DNA of 64,000 bases, from NCBI GenBank assembly GCA_037042915.1, contig CM073202.1, positions 2,542,001 through 2,606,000 on the forward strand, written 5' to 3'. Of the stretch, positions 21,974 through 37,131 are shown piece by piece (position 1 is the first letter of the stretch; every line of letters starts with the position of its first letter). The stretch is from Auricularia sp. M13. Its lineage: Eukaryota > Basidiomycota > Agaricomycetes > Auriculariales > Auriculariaceae. Below the pieces are notes generated by a model. That model did not search any database, was not told where the DNA came from, and worked only from the letters and a program-made list of their open reading frames with translations. A program made the position numbers and the translations under genes.

Positions 21974-23014
21974 TTACAGATGCGCACGGACGGAATCCAC
22001 GAAGAGCTCGCCCTCTTCCTGCGGCATCATGATCGCATACTTGTCCTGCGCGAGCTCTATGGCCTCCTTGTACATTTCCCGCTGTACTCCACATTAGCCA
22101 CGCAATGGAAGCGCAGGGGGATGTGAGGAGCAGCATACCTTCGTCAACCCCCACACGCCGGTGCGGGCGTGCGGCGCCCAGTGCTTGCCCAGCTCGACAG
22201 CCCTCTCGAGCACCTTCTCCGTGCCCCCTTCCACCAGCTCGTCAACGTAGCCGTATTGGAGCAGCTCCTTTGGTACGAAGCGGTGGCCTTCCAGGAAGGT
22301 CTTGCGTAGGACTGCCGGGCTCGTGGTTTTCGCTTTGAACAGCGCGGCGAAGGAGCGCGGCATGGGCGCGCCAAAGTGGATCTCATTCATGGATGCCCAC
22401 GCCTTGCCGGAGGTCATGACGCGGTAGTCACATGCCAGGGCGAGCATGAACCCCGCCGCGAAGGTGTGGCCGTTCAACGCGGCAATAACGGGAACTGCGA
22501 AACGACTCCAGATGAGCACGCATTTGCAGGATAGACATATCCTTGCTACGCACTAGGATAAGAAAGCAGGCGAATAATGACCGGGTTGAAGAAGCCTGAA
22601 GCACAAAGTCCGTGTCACTCCACTGACAGAGAATAAAGCGAGCAAGCTGACCGGTGATGTACCAGGATTTCTTTTGCAGGTCCTCGTACGGGAAGCCATT
22701 GGAGAAGAACTTGTCCTGGCCGCGCTTGCCAACGATGACGAGCGAACCAAAGCCGGCCTTGTCGTCCTTGGTCTTCCGAGCTTTCAGAGTGGACGAGCGC
22801 CAGTCCTGCTCGATAATGTCCAGCGCGGGCGAAAGGCCTTGGCGTAGCAGCCGCTCAGACAGCCTGTTATCCTCGCCGTTGTGGAGTTCAATGACCCATG
22901 ATTCGGGCGACGCTGCGTCTGGCATGAGCAGGCTGCTTCCTGCTCCAGGGCTTGCTCACGGTGGGTAATAGTGAGAAGCGGGTCGGTCTTGGGCAGTTGG
23001 AGAGGGTAAGACAT
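21974..23014 (-). CDS. Enoyl-CoA hydratase/isomerase family protein A
   Basis: Crotonase-fold protein, closest in look to delta3,delta2-enoyl-CoA isomerases that prepare unsaturated fatty acids for beta-oxidation. The start at 23014 gives MSYPLQLPKTDPLLTITH, spliced to ASPESWVIELHNGEDNRLSE. The core is LSYPIPVIAALNGHTFAAGF (oxyanion-hole region), ALACDYRVMTSGKAWASMNE, IHFGAPMPRSFAALFKAK, GHRFVPKELLQYGYVDELVE and a final FVDSVRAHL. The last three residues AHL fit the peroxisomal PTS1 consensus (small, basic, Leu), so a peroxisomal location is likely. It is divergent from the paralogue at 23415, with the same intron positions. Substrate chain length cannot be told. Confidence 0.9.
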
Positions 23015-23414
23015 CGTGAAGACCAGTATGCTGGAGGCAAGGTTGCTGGGATAGCTATACAATGCGCAGTATCCTGGGGTAACTATCCGAGGACCAAGAA
23101 CCCGGAGAGAGGGCAATCACATGGAGACGGACGACGCGCTTCCAACTCCGACCTCTCTCCTCTTCTTCCGCTCTTCGCGTGGTAATGAGTGCGCACTTGC
23201 AGCCCCATCTGTGTATTTTCTCGACGCATGTTCGCAACGACAACACGGAAGTCTTCTTGTGTCCGGACTTATCAGCGCGATGTCCGCTTCACGTGATTCA
23301 AATTCGCCGGCCTGACCCTTGGACGCCGGGTCGACGTTCTTCGTAAGGACAGCCTCGCTATAGGCGCTCAGCGTCGCGTCCTGCTCCCGCATCTCGACAG
23401 CTTGGAGCAGTATC
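23015..23414. promoter_or_regulatory. Shared promoter region of the divergent isomerase pair
   Basis: The 400 bases between the start codons of the two enoyl-CoA hydratase/isomerase genes must carry both promoters. I see no clear TATA box at usual spacing on either side and no fungal fatty-acid response element I could vouch for. Confidence 0.55.
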
Positions 23415-24483
23415 ATGGCGTACCCCGTCAAGCTCCCGAAGGACGACCCGCTGCTCACTATCACTCATCGTAAGTGCTCAGTAGCTGTTAGAAGACCTTG
23501 GTCTGACGCTCGCAAGCCTCGTCGGACTCCTGGATCATTGAACTTCACAATGGCCAAGACAGTCGCCTGACTGAGCGCCTGCTTCGTGAGGGCCTGATTC
23601 CAGCCCTGAACATCGTAGAGCGCGACTGGCGTGATGCCACGACCAAGGCCCGCAAGGCCAAGGATCCAAAGGCTGGCCAGGGCTCGCTGGTCATTGTAGG
23701 CAACCGCTCGCAGAATAAGTTCTTTTCCAACGGACTGGTCTACGAGGACATCAAAGACAACAAGATGTTTATTCATGGTACGCTCTCCAGGATTTATTTG
23801 CACGCAACGAGTACCAACTCGTGCTCCAGCCTTCTTCAATCCAATCTTTGTTCGCCTTCTCTCGTATCCCAGTACGTAGCAAGGGTTCGTTGCATCATGT
23901 CCCCGTCGCGTCACTAATAATTACATTTGCAGTCCCCACTGTTTGCGCCATGAACGGCCATTCCTTCGCCGGCGGATTCCTCATTGCCATGGCGTGCGAC
24001 TATCGCGTCATGACCGCTGGCAGAGCCTGGGCAAGCATGAACGAGATCCACTTTGGCGCCCCCATTCCCCGTTCCATCGCGGGACTTCTCAGAGCAAAGG
24101 TTCCAAGCCCAGCAATTCTGCGCAAGATCTTGTTGGAGGGACATCGCTTTGTGCCCCAGGAAATGCTTGCACTGGGCCTCGTTGACGAGTTGGTTGAAGG
24201 CGATACGGAGAAGGTGTTGGAGAAGGCCGTCGAGCTCGGAACGCGATGGGCACCACACGCCAAAAGCGGCGTCTGGGGCTTGCACAAGGTATGTCAGAGT
24301 ATATGTTGCGCGCGCGACCCTTCGCCGTCGCCGCCCTCCCTTTGCTTGGCTTTGGCTGAGTGCATCACATGACAGCGCGAAATTTACAAAGAGGCCATTG
24401 AGCTCGCACAGGAGCGCCACGCCACGGTGTTTCCAGACGAAGAGGCCGAGCTTTTTATGGACGCGATACGCGCGCATCTGTAA
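23415..24483 (+). CDS. Enoyl-CoA hydratase/isomerase family protein B
   Basis: Exons 23415-23469, 23517-23777, 23830-23871, 23933-24288 and 24376-24483 sum to 822 bases, or 273 residues. The start gives MAYPVKLPKDDPLLTITH; then DSWIIELHNGQDSRLTERLL, GSLVIVGNRSQNKFFSNGLV, FFNPIFVRLLSYPIP, TVCAMNGHSFAGGFLIAMAC (oxyanion hole), DYRVMTAGRAWASMNEIHFG, APIPRSIAGLLRAK and a final FMDAIRAHL. AHL at the end fits the PTS1 rule, as in paralogue A, so both enzymes probably work in peroxisomal fatty-acid oxidation. Residues and intron positions match paralogue A throughout: an inverted duplication of one ancestor. A role in another CoA pathway is possible. Confidence 0.92.
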
Positions 24484-24674
24484 CTGTAAGGCGCTGCGGC
24501 TGCCGATCCGTCGCGTCCGTGCGTGTACTACTATTCTTAGCTTTCGAATCGAGGGAACATTCCCACAGGCCTTGCGGTGTGATCGTCATCGCGACCAGTC
24601 CGTCTGACAGGGCGAGGCTCCGTATTGGCCATCGTGCACGCCTGTGCGGTTGATGTGGCAGCGGCAGCTGTGGC

Positions 24675-24680
24675 TATAAA
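24675..24680 (+). promoter_or_regulatory. TATA box of the aspartic protease gene
   Basis: TATAAA within GGCTATAAATGC, 188 bases before the ATG at 24863, followed by pyrimidine-rich DNA (CTCTCTCTCTC near 24750) typical of fungal transcription starts. The distance is long but compatible with a leader. Confidence 0.55.
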
Positions 24681-24862
24681 TGCACCGAGCCCGCGCTCCT
24701 TCTCGCCCTTGTTTCGCTCCACCCCGGTCTCCGTTTTATTCCTTTATTCTCTCTCTCTCAGTTTCTTCAGCCTCGCCAGCCCCCATTGCGCACCTTCTGT
24801 GAAGGTCATCCTAACGCACTCGCTCATTCTTTCTGGTTCATTCTGAACGCCACCACGCAAAC

Positions 24863-26927
24863 ATGCAACTTACAACCGGATTCTCCACGCTCCTGTCAGT
24901 TCCACCCTGCTGATGCTCGACCGTGTCGCTGGGTCGTAACAATTACTGACGTTGTGCATGCGCACAGGGTGAGCGTCCTCGCGGTGACCGGCGGTCTCAA
25001 CGGCGTGGACGCCCGTCCCGCCATGCGCCGGAACGACGGCGTCGTGCACATGCCCCTGCGCGCGGTCCGGAACGAACAACGCGACGGCCTTCACCCGCAC
25101 ATCGTACGTCCTTCCAGTGCAAGATTAATCCTGCGCACGCAGTTTCTCACACCGCTCTCTAGTACTTCCAGCAACATGTGAACCGTGCCCTCCGCAAGCA
25201 CGCCCGCCTCAACGGGCGCGAGGGCCCGTCGGACCAGGAGCTACAGGCGCGCATCCTGCGCCGCGCGGAGGCGCTCGAGAAGCGCGGCGAGGACCACGGC
25301 CTGCACCGCCGCTACTGGACCAAGGGCTGGGTGCAGGACAAGCTTGCGGGCCTGCGCAACGGACAGCAGCCGGCCGCCGCTGCAAGCGAGCTCAAAGCGG
25401 GCAAGGGCGGAAAAGCCCATGCCGCGGCTGAGCCCGTGGGGGACAATGATCTGAAGGGTATCCTGGGATCTATTTTCGGCGGTGGCGGCGCTGGTGCCAA
25501 CGGCGCGGCTGCTGGTGCTGGTGCTGGCCAGAAGGCGAAGGGCAAGGGCCGCAAGGGCAAGCATGGCGGTGGTAACGGCGGCAACGCCGGTGCTGGGAAC
25601 GCTGGTGGCAACGCTGGCAACGGGAATGCTGGTGCCGGCGGTGCTGACCAAGGCGGCGCCGGGTTCAGCGCAGTTGACCTTGACGCGGCTAACGCTGGCG
25701 GCCTTACTGCTGCCAACGACCCCCAGACGGACGACACACTTCCGCTGGACATTGAGGCGAACGATGTCGGCTGTGAGTTATTCTTCCTCATTACGATGGT
25801 CGGTGCTCATCAGACTCCATTGCAGACATTTCGCCCATCAACATCGGCACCCCTCCGCGCGAATTCAAGGTGCTCATGGACTCCGGCTCGTCCGACTTCT
25901 GGGTCGGCGGCGAGAACTGCCAGAGCGAGGACGGAGGCGGCTGCGGTGACCACACGTTCTTGGGCACACAGTCGAGCTCCACGTTCCAGGACTCGAACAC
26001 CGTCTTCGCCGTCCAGTACGGCAGTGGCGCCGTGAACGGCACGATCGTCCAGGACAACATTGACCTCGGCGGGCTGAAGCTCAACGCGCACACCTTCGGC
26101 GTCGCCACGCAGGAGAGCGTCGACTTTTCCGACAACACCACGCCGTTCGACGGGCTCATGGGTCTTGCCCAGAGCATCCTCAGCCAGCAGGGCGTCCTCA
26201 CGCCGCCCGAGGCGCTCGCCAAGCAGGGCCTCATTAACGACGCCATCGTCTCGTTCAAGATCTCCCGTCTGTCTGATGGGCTCAATGACGGTCAGGTGAC
26301 CTTCGGCGGGCTGGACGACACCAAGTTCGACCCGCAGACGCTCGCCGTGGGCGACAATATCAACCAGGACGGCTTCTGGGAGCTGCCCGTCGACGGCATC
26401 TCCGTTGATGGAGGCGACCTCGGCCTCAACGGGCGCACTGCTATCCTCGACACCGGCACCGTACGTCGCAACCTAACTGCGCTTCCTCGAGCCCCCAAGA
26501 TCAACCGCTGACGCACGTTGCTTTGCAGACCCTCATCATTGCTTCCCAGGACGTGCGTACCAAGCACTGCGCCCGACTGGCTCCTGACCTTAGCTAACAT
26601 ACCATTTCCATGTAGGACGTCGACGCTATCCACGCTGCCATCCCGGGATCGCAGAGCGACGGCCAGGGCGGATTCACCATCCCGTGCACGACGACCGCGA
26701 GCGTCGCGTTCGGCTTCAACGGCGCGACGTTCGAGATCAACCCGCAGGACCTGCTCTTCGTGCCCGTCGACCCGAACGACCTCACGGGCGACTGCATCTC
26801 CGGCATCATCGCGGGCGACATCGGCGGCCCGCCGACCCAGATGCTCCTCGGCGACGTCTTCCTCAAGAACGCGTACTTCTCGACCGATGTCACCAAGAAT
26901 ACCATCTCGCTGGCCAAGCTTGTTTAA
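24863..26927 (+). CDS. Secreted pepsin-like aspartic protease
   Basis: Family A1 endopeptidase. Exons 24863-24894, 24968-25103, 25163-25772, 25826-26460, 26529-26552 and 26616-26927 sum to 1749 bases, or 582 residues. A signal sequence (MQLTTGFSTLLVSVLAVTGG) is followed by a propeptide with a basic helix region and a long Gly/Asn/Ala-rich low-complexity stretch (about residues 150 to 210). The mature enzyme starts near YISPINIGTPPREFKVLM, with the first active-site Asp in DSGSSDFW, the flap region AVQYGSGAVNGTI, the second active-site Asp in AILDTGT and the end LLGDVFLKNAYFSTDVTKN. The second catalytic motif straddles an intron. The Gly-rich spacer makes the precursor long for the family. It probably acts outside the cell in nutrition or wall turnover. 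Confidence 0.94.
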
Positions 26928-27422
26928 GCTAATCGTACTCGGAGCGCCATCTATAACCGCAATCTATTGTAGTATATCATGTTTCTGGTGTGCTTTTCAC
27001 TGGCTGCTGGAGGGCTGGAAGGAATACAACTGCATGGATGGAGCAACTGAATATCTTGTGCAGGCCAATTGACAGCAAGTGGTTTGCTTGTTTGTGGCGC
27101 GAGCACCGCAGTCCGAACGCAAGGGGCGGGCTCACTCAGTACTGCCGGGCAGGGGCATTCAATGTCAACGTTCTCAGTTTGTTGCAACGTCGCAGCCGTG
27201 CAACTAACCAAACATCGACAAGACTCTACATGCCGTGGGTTCGGAAACTCTTGCATGCGCACATATGGATATTATAGGCATGGGCATGTTACTTCCTGTC
27301 GACTGGGATTTCGTAGCTGAGGGGCAGTCGAGTCCGAGCAGCACAAACGGCATCGCCTGGGACGCACTGGTTACTGATTTGCAAAAAGTCTACGAAAGGA
27401 AGACAATAAGACAAAAGACCTC
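26928..27422. other. Intergenic between convergent genes, nothing seen
   Basis: About 0.5 kb between the stops of the protease and the GAL80-like gene. It holds 3' ends only; short frames on both strands have no recognisable product. Confidence 0.4.
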
Positions 27423-28673
27423 TCAAACATCGAGGTCGACGCGACGACCCTCCTTGACGCTCGTCAAGATGGCGTCCAAATGTTTGAAGTTCTTGACCGC
27501 GTCGTCAAAGGTAGGGTAGTTGCCCTCGTCCTTCTTAGCGAACGCCTCCCAGTTGCGCTGGACGTTGCCGAGGGCGGGGATATCTTCGATCTTGACCTCC
27601 TCGCCGTTGAGGAAGACCTTCTCCGGCGGCGAGATGTGCACGAAGCTCCCGTTGGGCGCGTAACTCTCCACGACAACCGAGCCTTTGTCGCCGTCGATGA
27701 CGGCGACGAACGTCGGGCGATTCGGGACCAACACGCCGCCCGTGGTGAAGACGGCGGTGACCAACGCGCCTTTGTGGTTCTTGAGCGGGCCGCTGAAGGA
27801 GAACTGGTCCGGGAACGTGCTGGGCACGGTGCGCACTGTCTTGCCTTCGCCGTCGACCAGCTGGATCGTCTCGTACGACGTCGTCGCGGTGGCGCTCACC
27901 GACGCCAGGGGCCCGAGGATGCGCGTGATGGCGCTGAGTTCGTGGCCGATAATGGTATGCAGGAACTGGTTGCCTGGAAAAGGTATACGCAGGTATGAGC
28001 ACGGCAATAATGTGCGGGAACTGCGGGTGCTGCTGACCGTTCGCGGGATCCAAGCCCCATGCAAGGCTTTCGCTATGAGTGGGAGACCAGAAGCCCATCT
28101 CCGCGGCCTTGTTGGCGTGCCAGGTGACGGAAAGGACGCGTCCGATTTTGCCTGTTGCAATCCAGTCGCGGACCTACATGCATAATGTCAGAGCTCTGCA
28201 CACGGACGATAACTGAGTGCGCATACCTTGGTCACAAACGGGCTCTGCCACGCCTGCAAGCCCACAAGCGTGCGGACGCCCTTCGCCTTCGCCGCCTCCG
28301 CGAGCTCGACAGATTCGGCGAGATTCTTGCCAAGCGGCCACTCGACGAAAACGTCCTTGCCCGCTTCGATGGCCGGGCGAATGGCGTCTGCATGCGCAGG
28401 CGTCTTGACGGCCACGGCGATAAGGTCGACCTCGGGGTCGTTGGCAATCTGCTGGGGGTCGCCATGGTACGGCTTAACGGTGCTGCCTATGGTCTCCGAG
28501 TGCTTCTTCGCGGACTCGGCTGCCGAGCTGGGGCTCGTGGTCGATACAGCCGTCAGGGTATACGCCGACTTGAGCGGTTCCTGAAAGAGAGCGGGAGCGT
28601 GTACCATGGACGCCCATCCCGCGGCCGAGAGGCCCACGAAACCGATGCGAATGGGCCTGGAGGACGATGTCAT
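27423..28673 (-). CDS. Gfo/Idh/MocA oxidoreductase, GAL80-like
   Basis: NAD(P)-binding Rossmann protein of the Gfo/Idh/MocA family, with the look of the Gal80 branch. The start at 28673 gives MTSSSRPIRIGFVGLSAAGW (dinucleotide fold GFVGL), then SMVHAPALFQ, VDLIAVAVKTPAHADAI, EAGKDVFVEWPLGKNLAES and LVGLQAWQSPFVTK. After an intron come VRDWIATGKIGRVLSVTWH and GNQFLHTIIGHELSAITRIL; the second domain holds VPSTFPDQFSFSGPLKNHKG. The catalytic Lys of sugar dehydrogenases is not in its usual EKP context: EWP stands there, as in Gal80, a regulator of galactose genes. It could therefore be a sugar-sensing regulator or an oxidoreductase with a changed active site. About 380 residues in three exons. 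Confidence 0.87.
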
Positions 28674-28849
28674 TGCCGAATAGCTGGAGGTTTGCAAGTT
28701 GCAATATTGCGACCGCCTAGGTCGCATTTTATGTGTCCCTTATGTGCGATGAGCCGGATAACGCCATCCATCCCACGATAGGCCCAGTCGTGCGAGGACG
28801 GCTGTAGCTGACTGTCGCGCGATCTCGACGGCTCCGCCAGCGCACGGTG

Positions 28850-29290
28850 CAGGACCTCAGGCTGCTTTGTCATGAATCCACGCGCGGAGCTATTCGCCAT
28901 TGATATCGCCCATCGAGGCCGCCTCGTCGGCGTAAAGAACTCTTGTCCAGCAACCATAGGTTGATGATGAACCAGGATGTGGTCGATAATCGAGATTCCT
29001 CTGGAGGGTTGGTCTGCTAGCCTCTTTGGCAATATCCAAGATAAAACGGTCAACGGAGCCCGAGCTTGCTGCTACATGTATTGTCTTAACGTGAGCCATC
29101 GAATGTACAGCGTACATGGAAGCATACTACATACCTTGGTCACCACGAACCGATCACAGTGCGCGCCCTTCGCCCTGGGAGGTTGATGAACTCCGAGGTT
29201 GACATTGTTACTGAGGACAAAGACGTCTTTATCTGCCTCGACGAGGAGCATAAAGGGCTTAGAACACGCTCTGGAGTCGAAAGGCAAGTT
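28850..29290 (-). pseudogene. Possible relic of a second Gfo/Idh/MocA gene
   Basis: On the minus strand, just upstream of the GAL80-like gene, 29072-29287 reads EADKDVFVLSNNVNLGVHQP, then AKG and RFVVTK followed by a GTATG splice donor. This recalls EAGKDVFVEWPLGKNL ... AKG ... FVTK with the same donor in the intact gene. The rest is not alignable by eye, and I see stops. It may be a decayed tandem copy; chance resemblance cannot be excluded. Confidence 0.35.
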
Positions 29291-29760
29291 TCCATCCTAT
29301 TTGGGCCGTCCATGCAAATTTAGAAAAGGAGAGAGCCCAGCAATTCCATTTTTATCGAGCCTGTGGAAACCGGTGCAGTTCAGCCCCACTGGCAAATAGT
29401 TCAAGTACGTGACTGAGTTTTCGCTGATAACTTGAATCGGGAATAGTTGTTGAAATCGCGAGCAATGGAACGAGGTGTCGCCGAGTTTCACAGTTCGCAA
29501 TGCTCGAGCTGCTAAAGCGCTTGTTCGCGGTGAAAAGTCCCTTCCATGTACACAACCGTATCTGCCGCCCAATTTATGTGCTGTTATCTGGGCGTTGGCG
29601 GACAGATGCGAGACTGAATGGGAGAGACTTTGAGTTGGACGGAGACAAGTCGGGACAGGTTCTCGGGCCAAACACGACCAAATAGACCTCGTCGAACGCC
29701 CCCGCTGAGAACGCACCGCTGGCTGCGTCGACCGTGCCCACCGGCTATCTGCTGTGGCCC

Positions 29761-33549
<3,789 letters not shown>

Positions 33550-33807
33550 CTCACGCGGCCGGAAAAGAGAGTTTGAATTTTTTTTTGCTATGTGTATATT
33601 GGTGCTGTGACACGTGTGTATGTATGCAATTGTAAGCCTGTGCGCGGACCAGTCAGGACAAAAGCGCAGGAGGGGCGCGCGGGAGCAAAAAGCGTGAGAG
33701 TACATAACGGAAAGGTCCGAGGGTCCGCATCCCAACTTGCCCTACTCCACGTCGGGGCCAGCAGCTGGATGCAGGCGCTCTCGCTGCAGCACTCGTTCAG
33801 CGGCCGG

Positions 33808-35750
33808 ATGAGCACCATGAGCGCGATTACGAGCACAGCGACGCCGGCGACGACGAGCGGAGCTGGCTCGCGGAAGCGCAAGCGGCAGGTCGTGACCTAC
33901 ACCGAGATGAAGGAGCTCGACAGAGACACCGGCAAGCTCAGAGACGTCATCGTCATCGAGGACACGCCGCCGCCGACGACGACGACCGGCACCCCGTCGA
34001 CGGCGGGCCCGCCCAGCACCTATGTCCCGCCGATCCGCACCCGTGCTCAGGCTGCTGCCGCCGCGGCTCTTTCCTCGTCCCACTCGGCCTCCATGGCCCA
34101 GCCGCCGCCGCTGAAAAAGCGCAAGCGCGACCCCCAGGACGACCCGGGCCCGTCGGCGACCGTGGCGAAGAAGGCGGTCACGGCTACCAACGGCCTCTCC
34201 AAGCACTGGCCCACCTCCAGCGTGGCCGCCACGGAGGACGTACGTTCGATTCCGCGTGAGGGCGCACATGCGTGTATTAAGCCACATTTCCACAGTCAGC
34301 TTCCTCCGTCGTCAAAGGACCACCACCGTACGATGACAAGGAAGGCCACTATATCGTCACGCCAGACGACATTATCGACAAGCGATGTAAGCACGCCCCC
34401 CATTGTTCCCGGCATCCTCCGGAGCTGCGACGCTCACCGCCTGACTCAGATCGGACCGTCAAGCTCCTCGGCCAGGGCACGTTTGGCAAGGTCGTCGAGG
34501 CGCTGGACATGAAGACCAACAACCGGGTCGCCATCAAGATTATCCGCGCAGTGCCCAAGTACCGAGACGCCAGCAAGATCGAAATCCGCGTTGTTCAGAA
34601 GCTCAAGGAGCGCGATCCAATGAACAAGCAGTACGTCGGCGCCTTCTCCGGAATTGTCCTGGTCGCTTTTGACTTGTCACTCACTTTGTCTACACAGCAA
34701 ATGCGTCCATTTGCTAAACTGGTTCGACCACCGGAACCACATCTGCCTCGTGTTCGAGCTCCTGGGGATGTGTGTATACGACTTCCTCAAGGACAACGAT
34801 TTCGCGCCGTTCCCGCGTGTCCAAATCCAGTCATTTGCGCGCCAGCTCCTGGACAGCGTGGCCTGTGAGTGATAGCCCTTTTCGCTCTCGGTCCTTCCAT
34901 CCGCGAGCCACGGACTGATCCGCCGTGCAGTTGTGCACGATCTTCACCTCATTCACACCGACCTGAAGCCAGAGAACATTCTTCTAGTCAAGAATGACTA
35001 CAAGACCGTCCCCATTGTGGGTGCGGTGAGTTTAGACCCCTTACACATCACATGAGCGCGTGCTGATCTCTCGGCCCGACCTCAGCGAGGTTCCCAGCCA
35101 CGCACAAAGCGGGTTCTCCTCTCCACGGACATTCGCTTGATAGACTTCGGAAGCGCCACTTTCCAAGACGAATATCATTCGACTGTCGTCTGCACGCGGC
35201 ATTACCGTGCGCCGGAGATCATATTGGGTGAGTTTTAGTCCGCTAAAACCCTCTTTAACTTAGTATCAACGCCTTGCAGGGTTGGGTTGGTCATACCCAT
35301 GCGATGCTTTCTCTCTTGGCTGCATATTGGTCGAGTTTTACACTGGGGTCGCGCTATTCCAGACGCACGACAACTTGGAGCACCTGGCCATGATGGAACA
35401 AGTCATGGGCAAGATGCCGGACCGGTTCGCTCGCAGCGGCGCGAGGAGCAAACCCGAGTTCTTTAAGGACGGCGCGAAGTTGGATTGGCCAAAGCCGAAA
35501 GCCTCAAAGCAGAGCAAGAAGGAGGTGAAAGCAACGCGAAGTTTACAGGTTAGTTTTCCCGACAACGTTTCCCTTCTAATCGCCCTTATTAACGTGTGCA
35601 CAGGATGTAATACCCGCGACGGACATGATCAATCGCCATTTCTTGGATCTGGTCAAGAAGCTGCTCACCTTCGACCCTGCGCAACGCATCACCGTGCGCG
35701 AGGCACTGGCCCACCCATACTTGTCGATGAACATCAACAGCGACATCTGA
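33808..35750 (+). CDS. KNS1: LAMMER (CLK-type) dual-specificity kinase
   Basis: Phosphorylates SR splicing factors and itself; yeast Kns1 and fission-yeast Lkh1 are relatives. A disordered N-terminus with basic nuclear signals (RKRKRQ, KKRKRD) precedes the kinase domain: [15 protein letters not shown] (ATP loop), VAIKIIRAV (Lys), [17 protein letters not shown] (catalytic loop with Thr before Asp-Leu-Lys, as in the LAMMER group), [10 protein letters not shown] (DFG), [16 protein letters not shown] and the diagnostic [17 protein letters not shown]. The C-lobe ends [19 protein letters not shown]. At least seven short introns. The start could be 33769, 33808 or 33817, all in frame. Only about 220 to 260 bases separate it from the acetyltransferase stop, so the promoter is compact. 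Confidence 0.94.
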
Positions 35751-36089
35751 CATCGACCTTGTATGTGCCTGCTTACGCCGGATGTCGACTTGTCATCCCG
35801 ATATCTGTCGTACGCGGCCGCTGCCTACTCCCGGGACTGCGGTCATCATCTACGTATGATGGAGGTCCAGCCTCAACCTCGCGAGACCCTCGTACCGACT
35901 GCGCTGCCTCTGGCAGTTGTACATTCTCTGCGTTCCCTCGGCTCTCCATGCTGTCCATGCACCTACGGCTTTCCTGGTCCTCGTCGTCCGCCCTCCTGTC
36001 CAATCTGCTGTCGCTATATGTTGTAGGTGTATATGTGGCCCAGGCCGCGCTGAATTCCGTCGGAAATGGCTTGGTTACTGCCGTTGCTT

Positions 36090-36548
36090 TCAATAGTCCA
36101 CCCATTCGCCCTTCTCCCTTTGACACATCATCGCCATCATAGAGCACCCGGACGATGGATCCTTTCGGTTCGGTTCGATGTCGACCATCGCTTTCAATAT
36201 CTCCATTTCCTGTCCATTTATTGCGCTTCCTCCGCCCGTGTACCCATACGAAGAACGCGAACCCTCGTCCTCTATCTCTCGCTCTTGCCCGATGAATCGC
36301 ACGCGGATGGGACCACCCGTCATCTGTGGCAAACACAGCACGATCGCGTGTGCTCGCCCATCGATCGCTCCTTGCGAAGCAAGCACCATCAGCTGTTTGG
36401 TCGCCGGAAGAGCGCATGCACCCGACGGAGAGGCTGGGCCGCTATTTGCGTCGCTCCTTGCCCCGCTGGGACGGACTTGCTCTTCGAAGTCTGCGGGCGG
36501 GAAGGACGTCGCCATCGGCCTACTTACGCGCGGCGCTCCGGCTTTCAT
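36090..36548 (-). CDS. Hypothetical protein, doubtful
   Basis: A 152-residue minus-strand frame ([20 protein letters not shown] ... [10 protein letters not shown]) in otherwise empty DNA between two good genes. The section [16 protein letters not shown] and the mix of codons look somewhat gene-like. A further minus frame (36520-36864, starting MYIFDATVRSTARP) could be an upstream exon in another phase. No known domain, signal or membrane segment. The plus strand is also open over part of this stretch, which lowers confidence. Confidence 0.27.
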   Translation of the reverse strand: MKAGAPRVSRPMATSFPPADFEEQVRPSGARSDANSGPASPSGACALPATKQLMVLASQGAIDGRAHAIVLCLPQMTGGPIRVRFIGQEREIEDEGSRSSYGYTGGGSAINGQEMEILKAMVDIEPNRKDPSSGCSMMAMMCQREKGEWVDY

Positions 36549-36997
36549 TTCGCTTCGAGGCCGCGTGCTGGCGAGCGTCTGTGCGCTTGCCGCCTACGTG
36601 CGCAATCTCAGCTCCCTGGCATCCCCTTTGCCCAGTGGCAGCACCCAAACTTCTGCTTGCGGGCGTGGCGCGGTTGCAGAAGGGTCTCAATGGCCGCAGG
36701 CCCGCAGATAGTTGGTACGGATCGGGATGCGTCGCACGTCGTGGTGATGGTCGATCCTCTATCCTCGTGCGGTGGCCACCGGTGATGTACGTCGTGGGCG
36801 AGACCTTTCCTTCCGACTTCGTGGGCCTTGCGGTGGAGCGAACTGTAGCGTCAAAGATGTACATTGTATCAAGGTCTGTAGATGCCTGTGCTTCCCAAAT
36901 CCCTAACCCCCAATCCCCGATCGAGGAATCTGAACAAGTCTGACTGACGCAGTTTTTCTCTGAATGTAGATCTCGATGTCGATTTGCGCCTGGGTAA

Positions 36998-37031
36998 TGT
37001 TACTGTTGCTGTTACTGCTACTGTTACTGTA
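36998..37031. repeat. Imperfect GTTACT microsatellite
   Basis: About five imperfect GTTACT/GTTGCT/GCTACT units in a row, just outside the 3' end of the SARAF-type gene (minus strand, stop at 37132). Confidence 0.6.
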
Positions 37032-37131
37032 CACGGTAACCTGAAGGTGGTGTAGCTATTCAATGCCTATGCCTAATGCTACAACTGTATCTCGCTCGGT
37101 CCAACGATGTCGATGTCGATGGCGACGCCGG

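Noticed and set aside
36066-36785. 239-codon plus-strand frame between kinase and SARAF-type genes
   Set aside because: Overlaps a competing minus-strand frame; Cys/Arg/His-rich composition typical of an antisense or random frame.
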